Shown: piece after piece, positions 14,752 to 22,035 of the stretch
Layout of the letters: each line of letters begins with the position of its first letter
Numbering within the stretch: the stretch's first letter is position 1
Source of the DNA: CAYZHM01 sp964478225
GTDB lineage: Bacteria > Pseudomonadota > Alphaproteobacteria > Micavibrionales > Micavibrionaceae
Assembly (NCBI GenBank): GCA_964478225.1
Contig: CAYZHM010000001.1
Span: forward strand, 496,001-560,000
Reading direction: 5' to 3'
Length of the DNA: 64,000 bases
The notes under the pieces: model-generated
Told to the model about the DNA's origin: nothing
Seen by the model: only the letters and a program-made list of their open reading frames with translations
Databases searched by the model: none
Made by a program: the position numbers and the translations under genes

Positions 14752-16309
14752 GAGCTTTTCCTTGTTCTGGAGTTGGATTTTTAGCAATGGCTTGTGTGAT
14801 TTCAGGAAGGACATCGGCGATCGTTATAGGATTTTTTCGAATAAGGTCACTCGGTACAGCCAAAGCCTCACCAAGAAACCTTGCAGCAGCCTGGAGGTCT
14901 ACGGCACTGACTGCTTCCGGCCCCATAAGCAAAACTGAATTGATCCAGCTTAATGTGTTTTGAACATTGCGCTGACCTTGAGAGCGAGCAAGTGGAGAGC
15001 GATAGTCCACCGCGACAAGTCTTCCGTCCAATGCTATATCCGGAATTTCACCACGGCGTTTCAGGATTGCAAAGGCACGTTTGATCAGCGGCGTAAGAAG
15101 TTCAGTTTGCAAACGTCCGTATGTTGCCCCTAAAAGCAAAGACATTTCAGCGGAACGTTCCAGCACCTCCGTTGCGGTCATGCGCGGGCCAACGACAGGG
15201 CCAAGACGATCGGTTAACAAGGCATGGCGAATGCGTGACTGCAAATTCTCCAAAACGAGCTGCGATATATCAAAGCGTCCTGGCATCTCCAGGGGCTGCA
15301 ATCCCCTTGAACCAACAGCTTTGGGAATAATGCTGCCGGGGGAAAGTTCGATATTAGCGGGGTTGAGGACACCGTCATCATCGGCCTGCCAGATCCCTGT
15401 TACAGCGATCGAAGCATTTTTGAGAATAAGCTCTACAACCTTGTTGGCGGTCTTTATATCCGGCAGTGCTTTCATAACAGGAGAGCGGCCATAGATTTCG
15501 CCCGGTGATTTCAACCAGCGAAAATTTATGAATGGAGATTGCGCGAATTTCCCCTGAGTTAGTAAAACAGGTTCACTTTCATCTTCCATCAGGCATGCTT
15601 TATAAGAATAAACCAGCCCTTCAGGAGCCACGATTTCGAGCACTTTAAAGCGCAGTTGGGAATCGCGCATGCCATCTTTGATGGTTTTTTGTGGCAAGGT
15701 TGCATAAGGAAAACGTTCGACCATCTGATCAAATGTCATTTGCGAAGTTCGGTATGTGTATTCCAGGAAACCGCTTTCACCCTCGTCAAGAACAACTTGC
15801 GTTAGTGGAACAGAGGTGAATCTGAATGCTGAGAATTCTCCGGGATCAGATTCCTGGAAATACATCGACGCCGTACCACCAACAATGAGGTCGAGATAGC
15901 ATTGATGTATCTCCATTGCAAAGTTCGAGCGATCAAAATGATCTTGTATAGTTTTGGCAGCCTTTTCGAGCACTGGAGCGAGCCTGTCTGACTCAGCGTC
16001 ATTGAGATCAGGCCCGGGTTTTAACCCAAACCATTGCGACCAGGTTGGCGTCAAATTTCCAAGCAGACTGGCGGCGAGTTGATCGACGGAATCCATTGCT
16101 GTCCCGTCATAAATTTTTGCGCCCTTGCTTTCGCCCGGACGAGATTCGAATAAAAACCCTCCCCTTTGCGGCAAAGCGTAATCATAAGAATCCTGCCAAA
16201 GATTTTCCCAATTGGAGCGCCCTTTTCGTGCTTGATCGTAGCGTTTGATAAGAAGATCAAGATCGATCTTTTGTTGTGCGATTTCGTCGACTTTTTGTTG
16301 TGAAACCAT
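14744..16309 (-). CDS. Portal protein (T7 gp8-like head-tail connector)
   Basis: A 521-residue portal of the T7 head-tail connector family. Recognisable segments are RYDQARKGRSNWENLWQDSY (residues about 24-43), DGTAMDSVDQLAASLLGNL, the GRSPVMKALPDIKTANKVVE stem region, and RMTATEVLERSAEMSLLLG. The length is close to T7 gp8. Twelve copies form the ring through which DNA is packaged and ejected. It lies two genes into the visible late operon and is separated by 2 bp from the upstream small gene. Confidence 0.92.
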   Translation of the reverse strand: MVSQQKVDEIAQQKIDLDLLIKRYDQARKGRSNWENLWQDSYDYALPQRGGFLFESRPGESKGAKIYDGTAMDSVDQLAASLLGNLTPTWSQWFGLKPGPDLNDAESDRLAPVLEKAAKTIQDHFDRSNFAMEIHQCYLDLIVGGTASMYFQESDPGEFSAFRFTSVPLTQVVLDEGESGFLEYTYRTSQMTFDQMVERFPYATLPQKTIKDGMRDSQLRFKVLEIVAPEGLVYSYKACLMEDESEPVLLTQGKFAQSPFINFRWLKSPGEIYGRSPVMKALPDIKTANKVVELILKNASIAVTGIWQADDDGVLNPANIELSPGSIIPKAVGSRGLQPLEMPGRFDISQLVLENLQSRIRHALLTDRLGPVVGPRMTATEVLERSAEMSLLLGATYGRLQTELLTPLIKRAFAILKRRGEIPDIALDGRLVAVDYRSPLARSQGQRNVQNTLSWINSVLLMGPEAVSAVDLQAAARFLGEALAVPSDLIRKNPITIADVLPEITQAIAKNPTPEQGKAHV

Positions 16310-16311
16310 AT

Positions 16312-16584
16312 TTATTCTCCGAGTAAAGTTTTGCGGCCAGTCAAAGCATCAGTGATGGCCAACAGCCCGCGAAAGCTTGTTTGGATTGTGCCGAAGCGAC
16401 CGCGGCTGCGTTGCAAAAGGTTTTGTGTTCGCGCCTGCGCTTCACCTCCTCCTTCGTTTGAAGTTGGATTTGATGTTGTCCCTCCGGACGAGGTTGTACT
16501 TGGTGTTGTCGTGGGCGTGCTTTGCGGCACATAGACAACAGTTGGCTGGCTTGGCACTTGAGGCCGAGAGCTTAAACTGCCCAT
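16312..16584 (-). CDS. Small phage protein with low-complexity N-terminus
   Basis: A 90-residue protein. Residues about 8-48 are rich in Pro, Thr, Ser and Gly, and the C-terminal half has LQRSRGRFGTIQTSFRGLLA. AAAGGAGA precedes the ATG at 16584, and it overlaps the upstream gene end by 13 bp. Proteins with this short TSFRGLL-type tail precede portal genes in alphaproteobacterial phages, but no function is known. It is probably a minor structural or assembly protein. Confidence 0.6.
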   Translation of the reverse strand: MGSLSSRPQVPSQPTVVYVPQSTPTTTPSTTSSGGTTSNPTSNEGGGEAQARTQNLLQRSRGRFGTIQTSFRGLLAITDALTGRKTLLGE

Positions 16585-16991
16585 GCGATATCTCCTTTTT
16601 GTACTTCATAGTTTTGTAATGTGAGGTGGCGATAGAGTTGCCAAGGGGTGACGATCCAGCGCTTATGGACGCCGAGGATTCTTTTGACGGCCTCAACGCA
16701 GGTGAACACCATCCATGGGGCTTGCTTGGGCTCACGTGAAATTGGAGCGCTCACCACGCAATGGCCTCTATCCTCTAGCCAAAGCGGCAAATTAAATTCT
16801 GCAGGCAGATTATGAATGCTGACCTCCATATAGCTCGACATTGGATCGATAGTTGCCCAGTGTTCGCCGTCATTCAGCAAAACGTAGCAATGCCGAAAAC
16901 CGGGCTTGAATATTCTCAGCCAGCGCATGTCAGTTTTACCACTAAAGACCACCCAGGCTTTGGTGGTGTTTGATATTGTTTTGTTTTTCAT
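16572..16991 (-). CDS. Putative cysteine-peptidase-like phage protein
   Basis: A 139-residue protein. A His in FRHCYVLL (residue about 34) precedes a Cys in FTCVEAVKRIL (about 101). The His-before-Cys order and a helix starting at the Cys are what one sees in circularly permuted NlpC/P60 (LRAT/YiiX-like) enzymes. That would make it a small peptidase, amidase or acyltransferase fold. The assignment is weak because only these two motifs support it. Its ATG overlaps the last base of the upstream gene. Confidence 0.5.
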   Translation of the reverse strand: MKNKTISNTTKAWVVFSGKTDMRWLRIFKPGFRHCYVLLNDGEHWATIDPMSSYMEVSIHNLPAEFNLPLWLEDRGHCVVSAPISREPKQAPWMVFTCVEAVKRILGVHKRWIVTPWQLYRHLTLQNYEVQKGDIAWAV

Positions 16992-17419
16992 CAGAGTATT
17001 CCTTCTTCCAGTGCAAATTGTGATTCGAAATGCGAGAGAGAAAATTGTGGCTGTAGGCGCACGATGCCCTTTTTCTCCAGGACGGTTTCAAGCCGCATCA
17101 TGGCCTCCTCCCATAAAGTATGGGCTTTGGCTTCATTAGGACGGCGAGGATCGGGAGCCATGTGGCGTAAGCCGTAGTGACGCAGCACACGAAAATGATC
17201 GAGCATCAGGCGACGGGAACGATAGAGACGGTCGAGAGCCTTGAGGATATCGATGGGCTCACATGGGCGAGGCGCGTGCGAGAGGCCGGCCGTAAATCTG
17301 GCGCCTTCTGCTCTAGCTTGCTGGGCGGCGATGAACCAAAACCATGCCTCTTCGGCGCTTTCAAAAGGTATAGGGTCTGTGTGATAGGAGCGGGATACGT
17401 AAATTTTTTTGGTCGCCAT
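16991..17419 (-). CDS. Phage leader-operon protein of unknown function
   Basis: A 142-residue basic protein (MATKKIYVSRSYHTDPIPFE) with helix-rich middle and many Arg (residues about 60-100). No domain recognised. I chose the ATG at 17419 because GAGGTG lies 7 bases upstream; the alternative GTG start at 17428 is part of that ribosome-binding sequence. It is the first gene of the visible late operon, directly downstream of the LexA-box region, and so the first product made on induction. The basic character would suit a DNA-binding or packaging-related role, but this is unproven. Confidence 0.6.
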   Translation of the reverse strand: MATKKIYVSRSYHTDPIPFESAEEAWFWFIAAQQARAEGARFTAGLSHAPRPCEPIDILKALDRLYRSRRLMLDHFRVLRHYGLRHMAPDPRRPNEAKAHTLWEEAMMRLETVLEKKGIVRLQPQFSLSHFESQFALEEGIL

Positions 17420-17439
17420 GATATTCACCTCATATTTTT

Positions 17440-17496
17440 GTTCTTTTTTTGTTCTCTTATGTTCTCCTTTGTGCTATATATTTTTCTCGATGTCAA
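17440..17496 (-). promoter_or_regulatory. Late-operon promoter region with LexA-type (SOS) box
   Basis: GTTC at 17440-17443 and 17451-17454 are separated by exactly 7 bp, the direct repeat bound by LexA in alphaproteobacteria. A third GTTC follows at 17461-17464 with 6-bp spacing. A TTGACA lies at 17496-17491 on the minus strand, but no good -10 hexamer sits at standard spacing; the AT-rich TATATAG stretch is the best candidate. LexA bound here, about 20 bp upstream of the start codon, would repress the whole late operon. Confidence 0.6.
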
Positions 17497-17543
17497 CAAA
17501 AAAAATAGGAATTTTTTCTTATTTACGACTCCTGCCCGTTATG

Positions 17544-17555
17544 GGACTATAGTCC
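17544..17555. promoter_or_regulatory. Palindromic operator candidate before the HTH regulator
   Basis: The perfect 12-bp palindrome GGACTATAGTCC ends 15 bp before the ATG of the HTH regulator. Its core GACTATAGTC recurs 9 bp before pyrE at 18684-18693. It contains TATAGT, a possible -10 hexamer. It may be the regulator's own binding site. Confidence 0.5.
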
Positions 17556-17570
17556 TAGAAGGGGATTCTG

Positions 17571-17990
17571 ATGTTTTCACACAAAGATATATGGCTTGGG
17601 ATTGACCGGCTTGCGACCAGTATGGGGTATTCCCCTTCCGGACTTGCGAAAAAGGCCGGGCTCGATCCGACGGCGTTTAATAAATCAAAGCGCGTTAGCC
17701 CTGATGGAAAGCCGCGCTGGCCCTCAACGGAGAGCATTGCTAAGATTCTTGCCGTCACTGACATGACCATGTCGGATTTTATTGAGCTGATTGGGCATGA
17801 CGACTCGCAACTACAAGGCCAGGTTGCTGTGCAGTTTAAAGATGGGAAAATGCTTACTGGCGAGCTTTTGAAGAAAACGGCTAAGGATATTAAGCTTTCT
17901 TCATCCCCTACGTCTAAAAAAGTCAAATCTTATAAGCTTGAAGATATTGAATGGATTGCCCGTGTGGTATGGGCAATTAATAAAAATTAA
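17571..17990 (+). CDS. S24-type HTH regulator lacking most of the peptidase domain
   Basis: A 139-residue protein. Residues 1-75 match the N-terminal HTH half of alphaproteobacterial S24/LexA-like repressors (IDRLATSMGYSPSGLAKKAG, PRWPSTESIAKIL). From residue about 82 it matches the very end of the S24 domain (GQVAVQFKDGKMLTGELLKK, then DIEWIARVVWA). The intervening part that would hold the cleavage site and the SGDSM-type catalytic serine is absent, and the position of the catalytic lysine in KEL reads GEL. Full-length relatives are usually well over 200 residues. It looks like an in-frame internal deletion giving a repressor that cannot self-cleave. It diverges from the phage late operon across 140 bp carrying the LexA box and a palindrome. 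Confidence 0.75.
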   Translation: MFSHKDIWLGIDRLATSMGYSPSGLAKKAGLDPTAFNKSKRVSPDGKPRWPSTESIAKILAVTDMTMSDFIELIGHDDSQLQGQVAVQFKDGKMLTGELLKKTAKDIKLSSSPTSKKVKSYKLEDIEWIARVVWAINKN

Positions 17991-18056
17991 ATAAAATTTT
18001 ACATAATATTAACCTCCCGTTGCTAAATTGGATATAGCAGCAGGGGGTTGCGGTGT

Positions 18057-18665
18057 GTGACTGACGATATTTTATTCAGGTTTTTCAATGTATTACACCT
18101 TTTGGCACTCTTTACCGCCATGGGCGCAGCCCTATTTTTAGAAGTTAGTATCGTTTCAAAAATCCGCAATGCTCTAACGAAGGAAGGTGTTGAAACGATT
18201 AAACGTGGAAGCTTTCTTATTGTTATCGGCCTTGCTTTGTTTTGGGTTTCAGGACTGGGTTTTTTATATGAATATTTTGAACACGCTCCTGAAAAATTGA
18301 TGAATCCTAAAGTTCATATGAAAATTTTTGTGGTCTTTATTATCACCATGAATGGCTTGTCATTTCATTTCTCGCTCATGGATGAGGTTTTTCAAGAAGG
18401 AACCAAATTGCTGAAACTTCCGGCGGACAAGCTAAGAGCCTTAGGTGCTTTTGCTGCGATTAATACAGTTTCGTGGCTGTATGCGTTTATGCTCGGTGCA
18501 TTACCTGAGTTGAATTTTGTGTATACACTGCCCCAAATGGCCACGTTCTATCTGGTTCTTATTTTTGGTGCTGTTGTATTTTCGATGTGCGCCTGCGCTA
18601 TCCTTTCTCGAATGGGACTCCAGAGAAAACCTGTGCTTTTTGGCACAAAACCCATAAATCAGTAA
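18057..18665 (+). CDS. Integral membrane protein of unknown function
   Basis: A 202-residue protein with about five transmembrane helices (near residues 6-30, 46-68, 86-106, 128-148, 160-182) and short charged loops. No family recognised with confidence. I chose the GTG start at 18057 because AGGGGG lies 9 bases upstream; a TTG at 18048 is possible. It stands alone between the HTH regulator and pyrE. Whether it belongs to the prophage edge or the host is unclear. Confidence 0.6.
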   Translation: MTDDILFRFFNVLHLLALFTAMGAALFLEVSIVSKIRNALTKEGVETIKRGSFLIVIGLALFWVSGLGFLYEYFEHAPEKLMNPKVHMKIFVVFIITMNGLSFHFSLMDEVFQEGTKLLKLPADKLRALGAFAAINTVSWLYAFMLGALPELNFVYTLPQMATFYLVLIFGAVVFSMCACAILSRMGLQRKPVLFGTKPINQ

Positions 18666-18683
18666 TTGATTTCAGTCACTTCT

Positions 18684-18693
18684 GACTATAGTC
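18684..18693. promoter_or_regulatory. Second GACTATAGTC palindrome, upstream of pyrE
   Basis: The 10-bp palindrome GACTATAGTC is identical to the core at 17545-17554. It ends 9 bp before the pyrE ATG and includes TATAGT, a possible -10 hexamer. No clear Shine-Dalgarno sequence separates it from the start. Confidence 0.4.
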
Positions 18694-18702
18694 TTCGTTT
18701 TT

Positions 18703-19356
18703 ATGGATCAAGATAGATTAAAACATATTGCCCGCGAGGCAGGTAAAATCCTGCTGGACACAAAGTCAGTGTTGTTTAACGCGGCCGAGCCTTTCACTTA
18801 CCGTTCCGGACGCAAAGGGCCAGTCTATACCGATTGCCGCCGGTTGATTTCTTTTGCGGAAGAGCGCGATACGCTCATGGGGTTTGCGGTTGAGATGCTG
18901 AGCGAATCCATCGGCCTTGAAAATCTTGATTATATTGCCGGTGGTGAGACAGCTGGCATTCCTTATGCAGCATTCATTGCTCAGCTCATGCATAAGCCCA
19001 TGCTCTATGTCCGTAAGGAGCCAAAGGGTTATGGCCGCATGGCACAGATTGAAGGCAATATGCCCGAGAATGGGTGCAGCGCGATTTTGGTTGAGGACCT
19101 GCAAACCGATGGCGGGTCAAAGAAAGTTTTTGTTGATGCATTGCGGGCGGCCGGAGCAACGGTTGAACATGCGTTTGTTGTGTTTCATTACGGCATTTTT
19201 CCAGCAAGCGAGAAAAATATGAAAGATCTCGGCATCACCTTGCACGCACTGACCACATGGTGGGATGTGCTGGATGTTGCGAAAGAAGGCAATTACTTTG
19301 ATGCCGCAACGCTCAATTCAGTTGAGGCCTTTTTAAATGATCCAGAAAGCTGGTAG
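18703..19356 (+). CDS. pyrE: Orotate phosphoribosyltransferase
   Basis: A 217-residue type I phosphoribosyltransferase that joins orotate to PRPP to give orotidine 5'-phosphate in pyrimidine synthesis. The PRPP loop is ILVEDLQTDGGSK at residues 128-140, and a conserved basic loop RKEPKGYGR at about 104-112 binds pyrophosphate. The length is normal. It stands alone, with a palindrome in its leader but no obvious ribosome-binding sequence. Confidence 0.95.
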   Translation: MDQDRLKHIAREAGKILLDTKSVLFNAAEPFTYRSGRKGPVYTDCRRLISFAEERDTLMGFAVEMLSESIGLENLDYIAGGETAGIPYAAFIAQLMHKPMLYVRKEPKGYGRMAQIEGNMPENGCSAILVEDLQTDGGSKKVFVDALRAAGATVEHAFVVFHYGIFPASEKNMKDLGITLHALTTWWDVLDVAKEGNYFDAATLNSVEAFLNDPESW

Positions 19357-19362
19357 TGATGA

Positions 19363-19635
19363 TTAGAGAGCAAGCTCGGCAGGCTTAGCAAGGGGTTCTC
19401 TAAAATATTGAAACCCGTAGTCTCTTGGGTTCATGTCCTTGGCTTTAAAACCTTTGGCCAAATCTTCATCAGACTTACCAAAAGCAAGGACCAAATTTTT
19501 AAAAGGATCAGAACTAAACGCCCTAAGATCTTCTGGAAGATCTTCGTACATTTCGGCTGCTATTGCGCTGATATGGATTGGTTCATCCAACCAGAAATTA
19601 CCATACTCGTCATTTTTCCCTGTCAGTTCGATCAT
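19363..19635 (-). CDS. Small protein of unknown function
   Basis: A 90-residue acidic soluble protein. GGAGAG precedes the ATG, and TTGCAC-N17-TATGCT upstream (about 19665-19693, minus strand) makes a reasonable promoter. No domain recognised. It sits convergent with pyrE, 6 bp from its stop. Good expression signals suggest a real gene, perhaps a small regulatory or cargo protein. Confidence 0.55.
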   Translation of the reverse strand: MIELTGKNDEYGNFWLDEPIHISAIAAEMYEDLPEDLRAFSSDPFKNLVLAFGKSDEDLAKGFKAKDMNPRDYGFQYFREPLAKPAELAL

Positions 19636-19795
19636 AGTACTCTCCTTTTTTTCGTATAATCCCGAGCATAGTCAGTAATTTTTTAATGTGCAATGGTAGC
19701 AGGATGATTTTTATGGCAATATTAAGTGCCTTCATTTAAAGGCCTGCAAATGCTAAGTTATTACATCTATAGATTTATTTGATTGGTATCGTGAA

Positions 19796-20566
19796 ATGAA
19801 AATTGCCTACTACGCCACGCCGAAGCCTCGCGCACAACAAGCCCTTGAAGAGCTTAAGGGCAAGTATAAGCCCGTAAAACCCGCGGAGGCTGACGCTATT
19901 GTCGTGGTTGGCGGCGATGGAACGATGCTGCGGGCGCTGCATGAATATAAAGATCTCGACATTCCATTGTTTGGGATCAATCAGGGCACATTGGGGTTTT
20001 TACTGAATGCGCATGACCGGCGCGCCAATCTCGAGAAGCGTATTGAGAGTGCTGAGGCATTCAAAATCCGTCCGTTGGAAATGATTGCGACGGATAAAAA
20101 AGGGAAGAAGCATAGCAGCGTTGCTTTTAATGAAGTTTCGATTTTGCGCGAAACACATAATTCCGCAAAAATCCGCGTCCATATTAATGGCAAGGTACGG
20201 CTGGAAGAGTTGGTGTGCGACGGCATTCTGATTTCAACGCCTGTTGGATCAACGGCTTACAACTCCTCTGCGGGCGGCCCTATTCTTCCCCTCGATTCCA
20301 ATGTTCTGCCGATTACGCCGATATCGCCTTTCCGCCCGCGGCGCTGGAATGGCGCACTGGTTCGCGATAATTGTAAAATTCAGCTGGAAATTTTGAAGGC
20401 GGTTGAGCGCCCGGTTTCTGCAACGGCGGATTCACAAGAAGTTCGGGATGTAAAAGAGGTTTTGATCGAACAGTCTTCTTCGATTGTAAAGACGATCCTT
20501 TTTGATCCCGATAATCCGCTCGAGGAGCGGATATTCAAGGAGCAGTTTGCGCCTGAGGGCGCTTAA
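19796..20566 (+). CDS. nadK: NAD kinase
   Basis: A 256-residue enzyme that phosphorylates NAD to NADP. The GGDGT motif is at residues 39-43, with the following GINQGTLGFL and the FNEVSI and TPVGSTAYN segments of the family. The length is at the short end but normal for alphaproteobacteria. It overlaps the end of purC by 4 bp, tail to tail. Confidence 0.95.
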   Translation: MKIAYYATPKPRAQQALEELKGKYKPVKPAEADAIVVVGGDGTMLRALHEYKDLDIPLFGINQGTLGFLLNAHDRRANLEKRIESAEAFKIRPLEMIATDKKGKKHSSVAFNEVSILRETHNSAKIRVHINGKVRLEELVCDGILISTPVGSTAYNSSAGGPILPLDSNVLPITPISPFRPRRWNGALVRDNCKIQLEILKAVERPVSATADSQEVRDVKEVLIEQSSSIVKTILFDPDNPLEERIFKEQFAPEGA

Positions 20567-21414
20567 GCCTTTCTTGGCTTCGTCGGCTTTATGTCACGCA
20601 GCTTGCGCTCTTTGGCGAGTTCGTTTTCAATTTGCCCGAGTTTTTCGGCGAGAGCCTCGTTAATGTTGCCGCCTTTTATGATGCCGCCAGGAGGAACCAG
20701 GCCAAGTTTCTCGGCAATCTTTTGATAGCCTTCAACCACATCGCCCAAATCGAAGCGGAAACGATCTTTGTCGAGTTTTTCGCCTGTTTCGGCATCCCAC
20801 AGACGGCAATTGTCCGGCGAGACTTCATCGGCCAGAAGAATATATATTTCCCCGTACTCACCATAGAGACGACCAAATTCGAGTTTGAAATCGACGAGCT
20901 TGAGACCGATGCCAGAAAATAATCCATTCAGGAAATCATTCACGCGCCACGCCATGGCGACAATTTCTTCCAGTTCGTATGGGTCGGCCCAACCGAAAGT
21001 CATGATGTGTTCTTCGCTGACCATCGGGTCGCCGAGTTCATCTTTCTTGTAGTAAAACTCGACCAGCGGACGGGGAAGAATTGTTCCTTCTTTCAAACCA
21101 AGGCGCTTTACAAGAGAACCGGCCGCGATGTTTCTGACCACAACTTCCAGCGGAATAATCTCGACGCTACGGACAAGTTGTTCGCGCATATTGATGGATT
21201 TTATGAAGTGCGTTGGTATGCCAATGCCTTCAAGCTTGGTCATCAAATGAGCGGAAATACGATTATTGAGAACGCCCTTTCCAGCGATCACGGCCTTTTT
21301 CTCAGCATTAAAAGCTGTCGCGTCGTCCTTGAAATACTGGATCAGAGTCCCGGGTTCGGTCCCTTCATAGATAATCTTGGCCTTGCCTTCGTGAATTTTT
21401 TTACGACGGGACAT
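20563..21414 (-). CDS. purC: SAICAR synthase (phosphoribosylaminoimidazole-succinocarboxamide synthase)
   Basis: A 283-residue enzyme of purine synthesis that ligates CAIR and aspartate using ATP. Family segments are KIHEGKAKIIYEG, SLVKRLGLKEG, ISDE-type ILLADEVSPDNCRLWD and DKDRFR. I chose the ATG at 21414 (MSRRKKIHEGK), preceded by GGAG at good spacing. A longer frame to 21474 lacks family similarity. The neighbouring genes diverge or converge, so it is probably a single transcription unit. Confidence 0.95.
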   Translation of the reverse strand: MSRRKKIHEGKAKIIYEGTEPGTLIQYFKDDATAFNAEKKAVIAGKGVLNNRISAHLMTKLEGIGIPTHFIKSINMREQLVRSVEIIPLEVVVRNIAAGSLVKRLGLKEGTILPRPLVEFYYKKDELGDPMVSEEHIMTFGWADPYELEEIVAMAWRVNDFLNGLFSGIGLKLVDFKLEFGRLYGEYGEIYILLADEVSPDNCRLWDAETGEKLDKDRFRFDLGDVVEGYQKIAEKLGLVPPGGIIKGGNINEALAEKLGQIENELAKERKLRDIKPTKPRKA

Positions 21415-21499
21415 TTTTGGGCTCCAGTACTCTTTTATTTTCGAAAACACTTCTATATCATCAGGTTTTAGCAAATTCCAGCCTTAAGAGGGAAAAAAG

Positions 21500-21823
21500 A
21501 TGAGTACATTCGACGATCGTGAACAGGCCTTTGAAAAGGCTTACGCCCATCAAGAGAAGATTGATTTTAATGTCGAGGCCAGATGCAGCAAGCTCTATGG
21601 GCTGTGGGCAGCAGAAAAGCTAGGCCTGAGCGGTGATGACGCGCAGACTTATGCTATGGATGTCGTCAGCGCCAACCTTGAAGAGCCTGGCTTTGATGAT
21701 GTTCTACAGAAGGTAAAGGCTGATTTCGAGGCCAAAGGCCTTGAGATTTCAGACCATGTTATGAGGATAGAGCTTGATAAAGTGCTTGAAGAGGCACGCA
21801 GGCAGATCATGGATAGCAAATAA
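21500..21823 (+). CDS. F1Fo-ATPase inhibitor zeta subunit (DUF1476)
   Basis: A 107-residue helical protein with the characteristic FDDREQAFEKAYAHQEKIDF N-terminus and RNKLLG-like CSKLYGLWAAEKLGLSG segment. In alphaproteobacteria this family, known as the zeta subunit, inhibits the F1-ATPase and blocks ATP hydrolysis. It is a strong lineage marker. A GAGGG sequence lies upstream. A short terminator follows. Confidence 0.92.
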   Translation: MSTFDDREQAFEKAYAHQEKIDFNVEARCSKLYGLWAAEKLGLSGDDAQTYAMDVVSANLEEPGFDDVLQKVKADFEAKGLEISDHVMRIELDKVLEEARRQIMDSK

Positions 21824-21825
21824 AA

Positions 21826-21853
21826 AAGAGCTCCTTTGATGGAGCCCTTTTTG
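21826..21853 (+). terminator. Terminator after the zeta-subunit gene
   Basis: GCTCC (21830-21834) pairs with GGAGC (21841-21845) around a six-base loop, followed by CCTTTTTG. The stem is short, so efficiency is uncertain. Confidence 0.6.
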
Positions 21854-21906
21854 TTTTGGTTTCCTGTTCAACTTCGCCGAGCTTTGTAATTATATTGCGC
21901 GACTGA

Positions 21907-22012
21907 ATAATTTATGCATACATGATTTTTGTTATCTATGGCAAGGAAAATATGCGGGACCAAAATTAATTCTTGAAAAACAATGATTTATGCTATTTTA
22001 TGCATAAATTAT
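21907..22012. repeat. Long inverted repeat in the bolA upstream region
   Basis: ATAATTTATGCATA (21907-21920) is repeated inverted, without mismatch, at 21999-22012. The right arm contains the palindrome TTTATGCATAAA, and a further half copy (ATTTATGC) lies at 21986-21993. The cluster ends about 24 bp before the bolA start and could be a multi-site operator. Confidence 0.55.
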
Positions 22013-22035
22013 CTCACTAAACGAGGTTAAGACTC

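Larger units (their letters stand above)
1..17569 (-). mobile_element. Partial T7-like prophage (morphogenesis and lysis module)
   Basis: The gene order from right to left is portal, Bbp19-like, scaffold, capsid, tail tubular A, tail tubular B-like, virion protein, tailspike, small and large terminase, spanin-like, endolysin, holin. This is the late-region order of T7-like podoviruses. A sigma-70 family gene ends the visible operon. No integrase, T7-type RNA polymerase, DNA polymerase or attachment repeat was found, and the left end lies outside the window. The right boundary is placed next to the HTH regulator at 17571 because the genes beyond 18.7 kb are housekeeping. Whether the element is inducible, decayed or domesticated cannot be told from this part. 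Confidence 0.85.

Noticed and set aside
17491..17496. TTGACA as a complete sigma-70 promoter for the late operon
   Set aside because: No good -10 hexamer lies 16-18 bp away, so only the -35 element is noted and the promoter is left uncertain.
17430..18700. Prophage attachment site or tRNA gene at the right border
   Set aside because: No tRNA-like cloverleaf and no direct repeat with the left side could be found; the left end is outside the window.
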